A DNA stretch of 35,028 nucleotides from Gammaproteobacteria bacterium (GTDB lineage Bacteria; Pseudomonadota; Gammaproteobacteria; SZUA-152), in the NCBI GenBank assembly GCA_029882975.1, contig JAOUJW010000045.1, forward strand, positions 1 to 35,028, read 5' to 3'. Every line of letters begins with the position of its first letter. The first letter of the stretch is position 1. Position numbers and translations under genes: made by a program. Below the pieces are notes generated by a model. The model was not told the DNA's origin. It worked only from the letters and a program-made list of their open reading frames with translations, and made no database searches. Below, in pieces: positions 1 through 10,716 of the stretch.

Positions 1-1
1 A

Positions 2-1075
2 GTCGCCGAGGAAGGTTTTCGTCTGGTGGGCGCTCACACCGACAGCCCCTGTCTAAAAGTGAAGCCCAGACCGGAACAGGTGAACAAGGGGTATCTCCAA
101 CTTGGGGTAGAGGTCTACGGCGGTGTTTTGTTAAACCCGTGGTTTGATCGCGATTTGTCATTAGCCGGTCGAGTGAGCTATATGACCAAGGAGCAAAAGA
201 TCAAACAGGGTTTGATCAATCTGGATTACCCCATTGCCACGATTCCCAGTCTTGCTATTCACCTGGACAGGGAAGCCAATGAAAACCGCAGCATTAATGC
301 GCAAAAACACATTGTGCCGGTGTTGATGGGAATGGAAGAGGATGAAGAAACCGATTTGCGCGAAATGCTCACCGTGCACTTGCGTAGCAATTATAACGAA
401 GAAGATGTGGAACAGGTGCTGGATTATGAGTTGAGTTTTTATGACACACAACCTCCGGCCGTTATCGGAATGAATAAGGACTATATTGCCGGTGCCCGCT
501 TGGATAATTTGCTCAGTTGCTATGTGGGTTTAATGAGCTTTTTTGAAGCCGGTGAAGATGTGTCCTGTATGCTGGTGTACACCGATCACGAAGAGGTAGG
601 CAGCCAAAGCGCCGCCGGTGCTCAGGGTAATTTCCTGCGTTCTGTGATGCAACGCATTGCCAAAACCCCGGAAGATCAGGCCCGAATTATTGACCGCTCC
701 GTGTTAATTTCCGCGGACAATGCTCATGCCATTCACCCCAATTACGCCGACAAACACGACGACAAACACGGTCCGGTGATTAATCAGGGGCCGGTGATTA
801 AAATGAACTCCAATCAGCGTTACGCGACCAATAGTGAAACCTCAGCCATATTCCGTTTAATGTGTAAGCGTGCCGAAGTACCGGTGCAGTCCTTTGTGGT
901 GCGCAGCGATATGGCTTGTGGCAGTACCATTGGTCCCATCACTGCCAGTGGTTTGGGCGTGAAAACCGTGGACATCGGTGTGCCCACCTTCGGCATGCAT
1001 TCCATTCGTGAGTTGGCCGGCACTAAAGACGCGTTTGGATTGTATAAAGCCCTACGGGAGTTTTTTAATCAGTAG
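2..1075 (+). CDS. apeB: M18 family aminopeptidase, 5' partial
   Basis: Zinc-dependent cytosolic aminopeptidase of the M18 (aspartyl aminopeptidase) family, which removes N-terminal residues from peptides. The reading frame is open from base 2 to the TAG at 1073-1075 and gives 357 visible residues. Family members are about 425-430 residues, so roughly 70 N-terminal residues lie outside the window; a GTG at 26 is internal and not the true start. Family motifs seen in order are GAHTDSP (first metal-binding His and Asp), the DHEEVGS catalytic Glu region, the SADNAHA metal Asp, and GMHSIRE near the end (last metal His). These motifs make the family call firm. The substrate preference (Asp/Glu or otherwise) cannot be read from sequence. 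The next gene is convergent, so this is the end of a transcription unit. Confidence 0.93.
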   Translation, partial: VAEEGFRLVGAHTDSPCLKVKPRPEQVNKGYLQLGVEVYGGVLLNPWFDRDLSLAGRVSYMTKEQKIKQGLINLDYPIATIPSLAIHLDREANENRSINAQKHIVPVLMGMEEDEETDLREMLTVHLRSNYNEEDVEQVLDYELSFYDTQPPAVIGMNKDYIAGARLDNLLSCYVGLMSFFEAGEDVSCMLVYTDHEEVGSQSAAGAQGNFLRSVMQRIAKTPEDQARIIDRSVLISADNAHAIHPNYADKHDDKHGPVINQGPVIKMNSNQRYATNSETSAIFRLMCKRAEVPVQSFVVRSDMACGSTIGPITASGLGVKTVDIGVPTFGMHSIRELAGTKDAFGLYKALREFFNQ

Positions 1076-1084
1076 GTCGGGTTT

Positions 1085-1111
1085 GTAGGGCGGACTACGT
1101 ATCCGCTCTAC
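1085..1111. repeat. Short palindromic repeat (GTAGGGCGGA family), copy 1
   Basis: GTAGGGCGGA (1085-1094) faces TCCGCTCTAC (1102-1111) across a 7-nt spacer, giving a 10-bp stem with one G-T type mismatch. It lies 10 bp after the aminopeptidase stop, between two convergent genes. Related arms recur at 2494-2518, 2613-2637 and 22215-22227, which points to a dispersed REP-like element. There is no T-run, so it is not a standard intrinsic terminator. Confidence 0.6.
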
Positions 1112-1191
1112 GGTCCTTTCGGGGAAACACCTCTACCCCTGCGGTCGAATCACCTTGTGTATTTTGCCACAATCGACCTGTCCAACCAAAA

Positions 1192-2358
1192 TCAATCCCT
1201 TCTCAATTTGTCCGACACTGCCACCGGTGTGGGGTAGCGCAGCACCACCAAATACGATGACACAATAAACGTAATCAAGGTGCTCATTTGTATCAAGTAT
1301 CCGGCCTGTTGACTGATAACACTCATATCCAATGCCAGCACCGCAATCAATAAGGAAAACTCACTGGCTTGTCCCAAGCGCACACCGACTTCCAATGACA
1401 CATGCGGGTTTTCCCCGGATTGGCGCAACAGGCCTTTGAATATCAGTGGTTTCAACAGCAATAAAGCGATGGCTAAAATAATCGCAGGTAGGAACACATC
1501 CATGGCCATGCGTAAATCCAGTAATGCACCAATGGAGAAGAAAAATAGAATCAGAAAGAAATCACGCAATGGTTTCAAAATTTCGGCGATGTACAAGGCA
1601 ATTTTGTTGGATGCTAAGGTGATGCCGGCGATAAAGGCGCCAATTTCATAGGACAAGCCGGCGAAGTGGGTTAGTTGGGCGATACCCAGACACCAACCGA
1701 TGGTAATGAGAAACATATACTCGGGGATTTTGTCGAATTTCAACATGACTTTCATTAAGATCCAACGGCTGAAAGCGTAGGCAAACAAACTGATACCCAA
1801 CAAAGAAAGTAGTAGTAGGCCCACTGCAGCGATGGGCACCGATCCCTTGCCGCTGGACAGGAATAACAGTAAAAAAATAGCCAGGAAATCCTGTAACAGC
1901 AGAATGCTGATAATGATTTCACCCGTATGACGGTGGTGCAAAATACTCGTCGGCAACAGTTTCAAGCCAATGATGGTACTGGAAAACATCATGGCGGCAC
2001 CAACAATGATACCGTCTGTTGTGCTGAAGCCAAACATCCAGGCGACGCCGGCACCGATCAGGCCGAACAAGGTTGAGCTGATGCCGGTAATGAAAGTGGT
2101 TTGCTTGACCAACTGCACCAGCTTTGCCGGGGGTAGGTTCATGCCCAAAAGGAACAACAAAAAAATGATTCCCACATGGGCAATTTGTTTAACCAGACTG
2201 GGATCAGAGACCCACTCCACCCCCGAAGGCCCCATAAATACACCCAGGAGTATGTAAGCAACCAACAAGGATTGTCTTGCATACAGTGCAATTGTTGCCA
2301 GAACAGCAGCACCGGTAAAAATTAGAAAGATGGTGAAAACGATGGTTTCGTTGTTCAT
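1192..2358 (-). CDS. CPA2-family cation:proton antiporter, membrane domain only
   Basis: Predicted inner-membrane monovalent cation/proton antiporter of the KefB/CPA2 (Na_H_Exchanger) type, 388 residues. The protein is almost wholly hydrophobic, with about 11-13 membrane segments. The LLLQD segment near residue 155 matches the family's ion-binding Asp region, and YEIGAFIAGI near residue 240 is a second conserved signature. It ends about 15 residues after the last membrane segment, with no TrkA-N nucleotide-binding domain, so the cytosolic regulatory part of KefB/KefC is absent. It may be an unregulated exchanger or depend on a separate partner. The start ATG (2356-2358) has no evident Shine-Dalgarno and overlaps the stop of a six-codon leader ORF carrying a near-copy of its own first codons. 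The ion (K+ or Na+) is not determinable here. Confidence 0.88.
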   Translation of the reverse strand: MNNETIVFTIFLIFTGAAVLATIALYARQSLLVAYILLGVFMGPSGVEWVSDPSLVKQIAHVGIIFLLFLLGMNLPPAKLVQLVKQTTFITGISSTLFGLIGAGVAWMFGFSTTDGIIVGAAMMFSSTIIGLKLLPTSILHHRHTGEIIISILLLQDFLAIFLLLFLSSGKGSVPIAAVGLLLLSLLGISLFAYAFSRWILMKVMLKFDKIPEYMFLITIGWCLGIAQLTHFAGLSYEIGAFIAGITLASNKIALYIAEILKPLRDFFLILFFFSIGALLDLRMAMDVFLPAIILAIALLLLKPLIFKGLLRQSGENPHVSLEVGVRLGQASEFSLLIAVLALDMSVISQQAGYLIQMSTLITFIVSSYLVVLRYPTPVAVSDKLRRD

Positions 2359-2378
2359 TATATTGTTTCGTTATTCAT
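2358..2378 (-). other. Leader mini-ORF MNNETI duplicating the antiporter start
   Basis: Reading the minus strand, ATG AAT AAC GAA ACA ATA TAA (2378 to 2358) encodes MNNETI and stop. The antiporter then begins ATG AAC AAC GAA ACC ATC, also MNNETI, and its ATG shares one base with the leader's TAA. The two copies are a 20-nt imperfect tandem duplication, which is out of frame (offset 20). All three differences within the six codons are synonymous. It could allow termination-reinitiation or be a replication slip; translation is not shown. Confidence 0.4.
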
Positions 2379-2493
2379 TGTTATCACTTTACAAGGCTAG
2401 CACCAAAGCCGCAATGGCATTGTCGAAGAGGCGGGGAGTTTTTACAAATGGTTGTTTGTCGGTGGGATCGGGGTAAGCGGTGAGGGGCAGGGG

Positions 2494-2518
2494 GGCGGAT
2501 TAGTTTACGTAATCCGCC
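2494..2518. repeat. Short palindromic repeat, copy 2
   Basis: GGCGGATTA (2494-2502) and TAATCCGCC (2510-2518) form a perfect 9-bp stem with loop GTTTACG. It shares its arm with the repeat at 1085 and is the inverted partner of the copy at 2613-2637. It lies in the 282-bp gap between the antiporter start and the valS stop. No gene was seen in that gap apart from the antiporter leader. Confidence 0.65.
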
Positions 2519-2612
2519 AAGCGGTGTGGCTGTTACCAAAATAATGTACGTGTGCAAACTCGTTGGATATTGCTCATCGCTTTTGTATAAACGTGCGAAG
2601 TCTGTTCAGCCG

Positions 2613-2637
2613 ATTACGTAAACCAATCCGCCCTACA
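2613..2637. repeat. Short palindromic repeat, copy 3 (inverted relative to copy 2)
   Basis: The reverse complement of this stretch reads TGTAGGGCGGATT, then GGTTTACGTAAT. This matches copy 2 (GGGCGGATTAGTTTACGTAAT) apart from one base. The two copies face each other 94 bp apart, an arrangement like BIMEs built from REP sequences. Copy 3 ends only 3 bp before the valS stop codon, so it lies in the valS 3' untranslated region. Confidence 0.6.
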
Positions 2638-2640
2638 GTT

Positions 2641-5430
2641 CTACAATTTACTGATTTTTTCCAATTGTTGCTCCAAATTGCCAATGGCGGCTCGAATACC
2701 ATCAATACGTTCCCGCTCTTTGTTCACCACAGCTTCCGGCGCTTTCTCCACAAAGCTGGGGTTGTTGAGTCGGGCCTCGCCGCCGTCCAGGTCTTTTTGC
2801 AGTTTGGCCAGGTCTTTGTTCAGGCGTTTGATTTCGGCATCCTTGTCGATCAATCCCGCCATGGGAATAAGCACTTTCATATTGCCTACCAGGCAGGTGG
2901 CGGATTCCGGTGCTTCTTCCGCATCCAGAGAGGTGATGGATTCGGTTTTCGCCAGTTTTTCCACGTAGTTTTGATATTTGTGCAACAAGGCCCGATCATT
3001 TTCCGATGCATCCTGCAATAACACCGGCAGCGGCTTGCCCGGTTTTATATTCATTTCACTGCGAATCTTGCGCACACACATGATGAGACTTTGTAACCAG
3101 TGGATTTCTTCCACCGAGGTCGCGTCAATGAGGCTTTCGTCGCACTCAGGGTAGGCCTGGGTCATGATGCTGGAGTTAGACTCGAGCATCATGCCGGTTA
3201 GGGGTGCAACCCGTTGCCAGATTTCTTCGGTAATATACGGCATGATGGGGTGAGACAAACGCAGGATACTGTCCAGCACGTGAATCAAGGTGTGGCGTGT
3301 ACCGCGCAGGGCTTGCTCGCTGCTGTCTTTGTTGTTTAATACCGGCTTGGAAAGTTCCAAATACCAGTCACAGTACTCATTCCAGGTGAAGTCATAAATC
3401 GCCTGCGCCGCCAAGTCCATACGGTATTGTTTAAAACTTTGTATGACGTGTTTGGTGGTTTGTTGCAAGCGGGCGATAATCCATCGGTCCGCTGCATTGA
3501 GGCTGTAGTCTTTATTGCTTTGGCCGCAATCCTGGCCTTCCGTATTCATTAACACATAACGGGCAGCGTTCCATACTTTGTTGCAAAAGTTGCGATAACC
3601 TTCCACGCGGTTTAAATCAAAATTGATGTCGCGTCCGGTAGAGGCCATGGCGGCAAAAGTAAAGCGCAACGCATCGGTGCCGAAAGGGGGAATGCCGTCG
3701 GGATAGTCCTGGCGTGTGGCTTTTTCAATTTTCGGTGCCATTTGCGGTTGCATCAGTCCGGTGGTGCGTTTGCTGACCAGGGTTTCCAACTCCACGCCAT
3801 CGATCAAGTCAATGGGGTCCAGCACATTGCCTTTGGACTTGGACATTTTCTGCCCGTGAGAGTCACGCACCAGACCATGGATATACACTTCATGGAAGGG
3901 CACTTTGCCGGTGAATTTCAGACCCATCATGATCATGCGGGCTACCCAGAAGAAAATAATGTCGAAACCGGTGACCAGAACATTGGTGGGGTAAAAGGTG
4001 TCCATCTCCGGTGTTTGTTCCGGCCAACCCAAAGTGGAAAAGGGCCACAAGGCAGAGGAGAACCATGTGTCCAGCACGTCTTCGTCCTGGCGCAGGGTGA
4101 TGTCATTTCCCAGTTTATGTTCCCGACGAACCTCGGTTTCGTCTCGACCTACATACACATTGCCTTGCTCGTCGTACCAGGCCGGGATGCGATGTCCCCA
4201 CCACAGTTGTCGGCTGATGCACCAGTCTTGAATATTGCGCATCCAATCGTAATAGGTGTTTTTCCAGTTGTCAGGAACAAACTTAATATCGCCGTCTTCC
4301 ACGGCTTTGATGGCCGGTTCCGCCAGGGGAGCAATGCGTACATACCATTGATCGGTTAAGAAGGGTTCGATAACCGCGCCGGTACGATCGCCTCTGGGTA
4401 CCATAAGTTTGTGCGGTTCGATTTTCTCCATCAAGCCCAGTTCTTCCAGATCTTTGACGATTTGTTTGCGGGCCACGTAACGATCCATGCCACGGTATTT
4501 TTCCGGAGCGTTGTCATTGATGGCTGCATCGACGGTGAAAATATTGATTTTGGGTAATTGGTGTCGTTCGCCTACCTCGTAGTCATTGAAGTCGTGAGCC
4601 GGCGTAATTTTAACGCAGCCTGTGCCGAAATCCTTGTCCACGTATTCATCGGCTACCACGGGGATTTGCCGATCGGTGAGCGGCAGTTTGATGGATTTGC
4701 CAATAAACGCTTTATAGCGTTCGTCTTCCGGGTGTACCGCCACGGCGGTGTCACCGAGCATGGTTTCGGGCCGCGTCGTTGCGACCACAAGTTCACCACT
4801 GCCGTCGGCAAGGGGGTAGCGCATATGCCACATATGGCCATTTTCTTCTTCGGACAACACTTCCAGGTCGGAGACGGCGGTGTGCAGTACCGGATCCCAG
4901 TTCACCAGACGCTTGCCGCGGTAAATCAAGCCTTCCTGGTGCAAGCGAACAAAGACTTCTTTGACAGCTTCGGACAAACCTTCGTCCATGGTAAAGCGCT
5001 CCCGTGACCAATCCACGGATGCGCCCATGCGGCGTAATTGGCGGGTGATGGTGCCACCGCTGTGCTGTTTCCATTCCCAGACTTTTTTCACGAACGCTTC
5101 CCGGCCCAAGTCATGGCGAGTCAGGTTTTCGTTTTTCAACTGGCGTTCCACCACCATCTGGGTTGCGATTCCGGCATGGTCCGTACCTACTTGCCACAGA
5201 GTTTTGTGGCCCTTCATGCGATGAAAGCGGGTGAGGGCATCCATAATAGTGTCTTGAAACGCGTGGCCCATATGCAAGCTGCCGGTAACATTGGGCGGCG
5301 GTATCATGATGCAATAAGCCGAATCTTGATGAAGGTCTTGATGGGATTGGGATGGCGCAAAAACACCGTTTTTTTCCCAGGTTTCATACCAGTTTTGTTC
5401 TATGGCGTGTGGATCGTAGGTTTTTTCCAT
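2641..5430 (-). CDS. valS: Valine--tRNA ligase
   Basis: Class I aminoacyl-tRNA synthetase that charges tRNA-Val with valine in the cytosol. It is 929 residues, close to the 951 of E. coli ValS. The HIGH signature appears as HMGH at residues 53-56 after PPPNVTG. The CP1 editing domain carries [13 protein letters not shown] (218-230), and KMSKS lies at 528-532. The anticodon-binding region follows, and residues about 865-925 form the Lys/Glu-rich tRNA-binding coiled coil typical of ValS. The ATG at 5428-5430 fits the family N terminus ([11 protein letters not shown]). It is transcribed divergently from alaC across a 257-bp gap and seems to be a single-gene unit, since the upstream region contains the divergent promoters and the downstream gap holds repeats. 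Confidence 0.98.
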   Translation of the reverse strand: MEKTYDPHAIEQNWYETWEKNGVFAPSQSHQDLHQDSAYCIMIPPPNVTGSLHMGHAFQDTIMDALTRFHRMKGHKTLWQVGTDHAGIATQMVVERQLKNENLTRHDLGREAFVKKVWEWKQHSGGTITRQLRRMGASVDWSRERFTMDEGLSEAVKEVFVRLHQEGLIYRGKRLVNWDPVLHTAVSDLEVLSEEENGHMWHMRYPLADGSGELVVATTRPETMLGDTAVAVHPEDERYKAFIGKSIKLPLTDRQIPVVADEYVDKDFGTGCVKITPAHDFNDYEVGERHQLPKINIFTVDAAINDNAPEKYRGMDRYVARKQIVKDLEELGLMEKIEPHKLMVPRGDRTGAVIEPFLTDQWYVRIAPLAEPAIKAVEDGDIKFVPDNWKNTYYDWMRNIQDWCISRQLWWGHRIPAWYDEQGNVYVGRDETEVRREHKLGNDITLRQDEDVLDTWFSSALWPFSTLGWPEQTPEMDTFYPTNVLVTGFDIIFFWVARMIMMGLKFTGKVPFHEVYIHGLVRDSHGQKMSKSKGNVLDPIDLIDGVELETLVSKRTTGLMQPQMAPKIEKATRQDYPDGIPPFGTDALRFTFAAMASTGRDINFDLNRVEGYRNFCNKVWNAARYVLMNTEGQDCGQSNKDYSLNAADRWIIARLQQTTKHVIQSFKQYRMDLAAQAIYDFTWNEYCDWYLELSKPVLNNKDSSEQALRGTRHTLIHVLDSILRLSHPIMPYITEEIWQRVAPLTGMMLESNSSIMTQAYPECDESLIDATSVEEIHWLQSLIMCVRKIRSEMNIKPGKPLPVLLQDASENDRALLHKYQNYVEKLAKTESITSLDAEEAPESATCLVGNMKVLIPMAGLIDKDAEIKRLNKDLAKLQKDLDGGEARLNNPSFVEKAPEAVVNKERERIDGIRAAIGNLEQQLEKISKL

Positions 5431-5687
5431 GGTGGTTCCAGTTTCATAGGCTGTTGTGACAACCCGAAAATAGTAGGCGCTTCAAAAAACCGCTTATTAT
5501 ACATGGCGCAGCCGATTCTTGGGCAGGTTTTTGTTCTTGTATCGTTGGCATTCCGCCGACTGTGGGGCTGAAACTCCCTGCCGACTCGCACATTTATACT
5601 GACTTGGATTTGTATAATAACGTAGAATTGACACTGACTCGCGCAATGAGTACCTTTAACCACTTTTTTTAACTCTGGCAGGCAAAC
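5431..5687. promoter_or_regulatory. Divergent valS/alaC promoter region
   Basis: This is the only sizeable gap between divergent genes on the left side, so promoters for both directions must lie here or nearby. On the plus strand a perfect TATAAT lies at 5613-5618, but no good -35 sits 16-18 bp before it. A perfect TTGACA lies at 5628-5633 with a weak TACCTT 17 bp later (5651-5656). These are candidates only. No T-box or riboswitch fold was recognised ahead of valS. Confidence 0.4.
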
Positions 5688-6890
5688 TTGAACACAGATT
5701 TCCCTAGAATCAAACGCTTACCTCCGTATGTGTTTAATATCGTCAACGAGCTCAAAGCGGCGGCACGAGCCCGGGGCGAGGATATTATTGATTTTGGTAT
5801 GGGCAACCCGGACCAGCCCACTCCGCAACATATTGTGGACAAATTGGTCGAGGTGGCACAGCGTAATGATACCCATCGCTATTCTTTGTCGAAGGGCATC
5901 CCGCGGTTACGTCGTGCCATTTGTAATTGGTATCGGCGTAAATATCAGGTTGAACTGGATATGGAAACCGAGGCCATTGTTACCATCGGTTCCAAAGAAG
6001 GTTTGGCCCATCTGGCGCTGGCGACCGTAGAGCCGGGGGATGCCGTTTTGGTTCCCAATCCCTCGTATCCCATACACCCCTACGGGTTTGTGATTGCCGG
6101 TGCAGATATTCGTCACGTACCCATTGTGCCCGGTGGAGATTTTTTTGAAGAGTTGGTGAGTGCCATTAAGAATTCCTGGCCCAAACCTAAAATGCTGGTA
6201 TTGAATTTTCCCGGTAACCCCACCACCCAGTGTGTGGAACTGGATTTTTTTGAAAAAGTGGTGGCCATTGCCAAAGAGCATGAAATCTGGGTGATCCACG
6301 ATTTGGCTTATGGTGAAATTGTGTTTGACGATTACGTACCGCCGTCCATTTTGCAGGTGCCGGGTGCCAAAGATGTCGCCGTTGAGTTCTACACATTGTC
6401 CAAAAGCTATAACATGCCAGGGTGGCGTGTGGGTTTTATGTGTGGCAATAAGCAGTTGGTGGCAGCGTTGGCGCGGATAAAATCCTATTTGGACTACGGT
6501 ATGTTTACCCCGATCCAGGTTGCCGCTATTGCGGCCTTGGACGGACCACAGGATTGTGTAAAAGAAATCAGCAATATGTATTTGAGCCGTCGCAATACCC
6601 TTTGCGATGGTTTGAACTCTGTGGGCTGGAAGGTGGAGCGGCCCAAGGCGACGATGTTTGTGTGGGCGCCTATTCCAGAGCAATACAAGCACATGGGTTC
6701 ACTGGAATTTTCCAAAAAGCTGTTGAGTGACGCCAAAGTGGCTGTGTCACCGGGTATCGGTTTTGGGGAATACGGTGACGATCATGTGCGCTTTAGCTTG
6801 ATTGAAAACGAACACCGAACCCGGCAAGCCATTCGTGGCATTCGCGATATGATACGTGCCGACAACAAGGCGGCAAAGGCTGCAGGTTAG
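5688..6890 (+). CDS. alaC: Alanine-synthesising transaminase, AlaC-like
   Basis: PLP-dependent class I/II aminotransferase, 400 residues, predicted to make alanine from pyruvate and glutamate in the cytosol. The N-terminal [11 protein letters not shown] and IDFGMGNPD segments are characteristic of AlaC. NFPGNPT (173-179), the Asp of HDLAY (205) and SKSYNMPG with the Schiff-base Lys at 239 are the expected cofactor-binding elements, followed by Arg 247. The start is a TTG at 5688: the in-frame stop TAA at 5670 lies upstream, and no ATG occurs between that stop and the conserved N terminus. It is followed by hom, whose start lies 36 bp after this stop. The alaC-hom-thrC order suggests an amino-acid biosynthetic operon fed by aspartate and pyruvate. 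Confidence 0.93.
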   Translation: MNTDFPRIKRLPPYVFNIVNELKAAARARGEDIIDFGMGNPDQPTPQHIVDKLVEVAQRNDTHRYSLSKGIPRLRRAICNWYRRKYQVELDMETEAIVTIGSKEGLAHLALATVEPGDAVLVPNPSYPIHPYGFVIAGADIRHVPIVPGGDFFEELVSAIKNSWPKPKMLVLNFPGNPTTQCVELDFFEKVVAIAKEHEIWVIHDLAYGEIVFDDYVPPSILQVPGAKDVAVEFYTLSKSYNMPGWRVGFMCGNKQLVAALARIKSYLDYGMFTPIQVAAIAALDGPQDCVKEISNMYLSRRNTLCDGLNSVGWKVERPKATMFVWAPIPEQYKHMGSLEFSKKLLSDAKVAVSPGIGFGEYGDDHVRFSLIENEHRTRQAIRGIRDMIRADNKAAKAAG

Positions 6891-6911
6891 TTGCGGCGCC
6901 ACAAAGAACAT

Positions 6912-6929
6912 AAAGGAGAGTTAGAATTG
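6912..6929 (+). promoter_or_regulatory. Ribosome binding site that sets the hom TTG start
   Basis: AAAGGAGAG (6912-6920) is a strong Shine-Dalgarno followed by a 6-nt gap and TTG at 6927. The same frame is open back to an upstream TTG at 6891, but that codon lies immediately after the alaC stop and would place the Shine-Dalgarno inside the gene. The 6927 start gives MEPVKVGLLGLG, which fits the family N terminus. Confidence 0.8.
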
Positions 6930-8252
6930 GAACCGGTAAAAGTAGGTTTATTGGGTTTGGGTACGGTAGGCGGTGGTACGGTGAACGTACTGCGACGCAA
7001 TGCCGAGGAAATAGCCCGGCGTGCCGGAAGGGGTATTGTGGTCAGTAAAGCCTCGGCACGTGATATTAGTAAACCTCGCATTTGCGACACCTCCGACATC
7101 GAATTGTGCTCCAATCCTATGGATGTGATCACCGATCCGGACATTCAAATTGTGGTGGAGTTGATCGGCGGTGAAGATCTGGCCCGCGATTTGGTGATGC
7201 AAGCCATTTCCAATGGCAAGCATGTGGTGACCGCCAACAAAGCTTTGATTGCCAAGCACGGCAATAAAATATTTTCCGCTGCTCAAAATCAAGGGGTGAT
7301 GGTGGCCTTTGAAGCCGCAGTCGCCGGCGGCATTCCCGTTATCAAGGCGGTACGTGAGGGTTTAGCGGGTAACCAGATTCAATGGTTGGCCGGCATAATC
7401 AACGGCACCGGGAATTTCATTCTCACCGAAATGCGTGATAAAGGCAGTGATTTTGACGATGTGCTGGCTGAAGCACAACGCCTCGGTTATGCCGAAGCCG
7501 ATCCCACTTTTGATGTGGAAGGCATAGACGCGGCGCATAAGCTGACCATTCTCGCTTCCATTGCGTTCGGAATTCCTTTGCAGTTCGACAAAGTGTTTAC
7601 CGAAGGTATTCGCAATATTACCCGGGAGGATGTGGAGAACGCAGAACAGTTTGGTTATCGCATCAAACATCTGGGTATCGCCAAGAAAACCGAAAACGGC
7701 GTGGAAATGCGGGTGCATCCCACACTGATTCCCGAACGCCGTTTAATTGCCAATGTGGACGGGGTGATGAATGCCGTGTTGGTTAAAGGGGACGCTGTGG
7801 GTCCCACCTTGTATTACGGTGCCGGTGCGGGTGCCGATGCTACGGCATCCGCTGTGGTCGCTGATATTGTGGATGTGGTGCGAACGTTAACATCCGATCC
7901 GGAAAACCGGGTACCGCATTTGGCATTTCAACCCAATGCCTTAACGAATATTCCGGTACTGGGTATGGAAGAGGTTACCACGGCTTACTACCTGCGTTTG
8001 GAAGCCCAGGACAAACCCGGCGTATTGGCCGAAATAACCCGGATTCTGGGTGACAGCCAAATCAGTATCGAAGCTATTTTACAAAAAGAGCCGGCTGGAG
8101 TGGATGAAGGCGAAACCGGAAACGCCACCATTATTATGCTGACGCATAATGTACTGGAGGGCAGTATGAATCAGGCTATTGCCAAAATAGAAGCTCTGAA
8201 AAGCATCAGTGGCAAAGTCGCGCGTATACGTCTGGAACACCTGTCCCGCTAA
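6927..8252 (+). CDS. hom: Homoserine dehydrogenase
   Basis: Reduces aspartate semialdehyde to homoserine with NAD(P)H, the branch point to threonine and methionine. It is a 441-residue monofunctional enzyme, not fused to aspartokinase as in E. coli ThrA. The N terminus carries the nucleotide-binding GLGTVGGG loop. The HVVTANKALIAKHG segment holds the catalytic-region Lys. NGTGNFILTEM and YAEADPTFDVEGIDAAHK are the substrate-binding signatures. The C-terminal 90 residues are an ACT domain (RLEAQDKPGVLAEITRI), which usually carries threonine feedback regulation. The start was chosen from the Shine-Dalgarno at 6912. It is followed 33 bp later by thrC, so homoserine production and the last threonine step are co-located. 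Homoserine kinase is not in this window. Confidence 0.96.
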   Translation: MEPVKVGLLGLGTVGGGTVNVLRRNAEEIARRAGRGIVVSKASARDISKPRICDTSDIELCSNPMDVITDPDIQIVVELIGGEDLARDLVMQAISNGKHVVTANKALIAKHGNKIFSAAQNQGVMVAFEAAVAGGIPVIKAVREGLAGNQIQWLAGIINGTGNFILTEMRDKGSDFDDVLAEAQRLGYAEADPTFDVEGIDAAHKLTILASIAFGIPLQFDKVFTEGIRNITREDVENAEQFGYRIKHLGIAKKTENGVEMRVHPTLIPERRLIANVDGVMNAVLVKGDAVGPTLYYGAGAGADATASAVVADIVDVVRTLTSDPENRVPHLAFQPNALTNIPVLGMEEVTTAYYLRLEAQDKPGVLAEITRILGDSQISIEAILQKEPAGVDEGETGNATIIMLTHNVLEGSMNQAIAKIEALKSISGKVARIRLEHLSR

Positions 8253-8285
8253 TTATCAAATATTTGGAAATAACAAGGAAACATC

Positions 8286-9362
8286 ATGCCATTTCGACCT
8301 CGTTACACCGGTCTGATCGATAAGTACCGTGATCGACTGCCTGTTCATGACGATACCCGGGTTATCAGTCTGGGAGAGGGTAATACCCCATTAATTCGTC
8401 TTCATAATATTCCGGCTGCAACCGGCAAAGACGTGGATATTTACGTCAAATATGAAGGACTGAATCCTACCGGCAGTTTTAAGGATCGGGGTATGACCAT
8501 GGCGGTGACCAAAGCCGTGGAAGAGGGCAGTCGCGCTATCATTTGTGCCTCTACCGGCAATACTTCGGCGGCAGCAGCGGCCTATGCGGCCCGTGCCGGC
8601 ATCACCGCATTTGTGTTGATACCCGAAGGAAAAATTGCCATGGGTAAGCTGGCTCAAGCGATGATGCACGGCGCAGTGGTGATTCAAATTAAAGGCAATT
8701 TCGATGCCGGTATGCAATTGGTTAAGGATGTGGCCACCGAAGCGCCGGTGACGATTGTGAATTCCATCAATCCCTATCGTCTCCAGGGGCAGAAAACAGC
8801 GGCTTTTGAAATATTGGAGGAATTGGGTACGGCGCCTGATTATCATTGTTTGCCGGTTGGCAACGCCGGTAACATCAGCGCCCATTGGATGGGCTATAAG
8901 GAATACCACGAGCATGGCATTGTTAATAATCGTCCCGCCATGGTGGGATATCAGGCTTCGGGCGCTGCACCGTTTTTGCGTGGTGCCATGGTGGACAATC
9001 CCGAAACCGTAGCGACGGCTATTCGAATCGGTCATCCTCAAAGTTGGGATAAAGCCTGGGATGCGCAAAAAGACAGCGGCGGTTGGTTTGATGAATGCAG
9101 TGATGAAGAAATTCTGGCCGCGCAGAAACTGTTGGCGCAAAAAGAAGGCGTTTTTTGTGAACCGGCTTCCGCTACCTCTTTAGCCGGTGCTTTACGGGAT
9201 ATTGCTTCCGGTAAAATCAAAGAAGGTTGTAAAGTGGTGTGTACACTGACCGGACATGGTCTGAAAGACCCGGATACCGCCATTAAACAAAGCACCTCTC
9301 CCATGATTACTGTGGACGCCACCATGGACGCGGTAAAAAAAGCCATTTTAGATAATATTTGA
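8286..9362 (+). CDS. thrC: Threonine synthase
   Basis: PLP enzyme that converts O-phosphohomoserine to threonine, the final step of the pathway. It is 358 residues, the shorter form of the family rather than the roughly 430-residue E. coli form. [11 protein letters not shown] contains the Schiff-base Lys at residue 66. [13 protein letters not shown] is the phosphate-binding loop, and [12 protein letters not shown] is the glycine-rich cofactor phosphate site. The ATG at 8286 follows AAGGAAAC (about 8 nt upstream). Spacing to hom is 33 bp, so co-transcription is likely. The stop is followed by an imperfect inverted repeat before tgt. Confidence 0.96.
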   Translation: MPFRPRYTGLIDKYRDRLPVHDDTRVISLGEGNTPLIRLHNIPAATGKDVDIYVKYEGLNPTGSFKDRGMTMAVTKAVEEGSRAIICASTGNTSAAAAAYAARAGITAFVLIPEGKIAMGKLAQAMMHGAVVIQIKGNFDAGMQLVKDVATEAPVTIVNSINPYRLQGQKTAAFEILEELGTAPDYHCLPVGNAGNISAHWMGYKEYHEHGIVNNRPAMVGYQASGAAPFLRGAMVDNPETVATAIRIGHPQSWDKAWDAQKDSGGWFDECSDEEILAAQKLLAQKEGVFCEPASATSLAGALRDIASGKIKEGCKVVCTLTGHGLKDPDTAIKQSTSPMITVDATMDAVKKAILDNI

Positions 9363-9363
9363 G

Positions 9364-9405
9364 AGAACCTCTGATTAATTATCCAGGAATAAAACCGAGG
9401 TTTCT
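9364..9405 (+). other. Imperfect inverted repeat between thrC and tgt
   Basis: AGAACCTC (9364-9371) can pair with GAGGTTTCT (9397-9405) with one bulged base, across a 25-nt loop. It ends 8 nt before the tgt GTG start, so it could affect tgt translation. There is no U-tract, so intrinsic termination is unlikely. The stem is short and may be chance. Confidence 0.25.
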
Positions 9406-9407
9406 AA

Positions 9408-10514
<1,107 letters not shown>

Positions 10515-10571
10515 TAAATAATTAATAAAAACAAAAAGATATGATATTTTTCAGAGACAGTGCTGGAAAAT

Positions 10572-10585
10572 GGCCGATTTCGGCC
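10572..10585. other. Perfect hairpin in the tgt-yajC gap
   Basis: GGCCGATTTCGGCC is a perfect palindrome with 6-bp arms in the 202-bp gap between tgt and yajC. A second short palindrome, GGATATCC, lies further on, near 10650. Neither is followed by a U-tract. The gap may hold a promoter for yajC-secDF; no convincing -35/-10 pair was found. Confidence 0.25.
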
Positions 10586-10716
10586 TTATGTGCAAAGCAA
10601 TAGCGCTCACAAAAACAGCCTAAGTATGTAATAATAGCGCGCTTTCCGGGATATCCGGAGACCCGTTAAAGAAATTCAATATAAATCGAGAATTAACCCT
10701 AAGGTAAGGAAGGTCT

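Noticed and set aside
751-771. Short direct repeat (GACAAACACG twice) in the aminopeptidase gene
   Set aside because: It encodes the DKHDDKH stretch in a region of the M18 family that normally has a similar KHD-x-x-H pattern; no sign of expansion.
3742-4359. 205-residue plus-strand frame inside valS
   Set aside because: It is antisense to the KMSKS-containing region of valS, with composition of a shadow frame.
5907-6692. 261-residue open frame on the minus strand inside alaC
   Set aside because: It is antisense to a strongly conserved enzyme, has no recognisable domain and shows His/Gln/Gly-rich composition typical of a shadow frame.
8391-9140. 249-residue open frame on the minus strand inside thrC
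   Set aside because: It is opposite the conserved thrC motifs, with no family signature and no ribosome binding site; judged a shadow.
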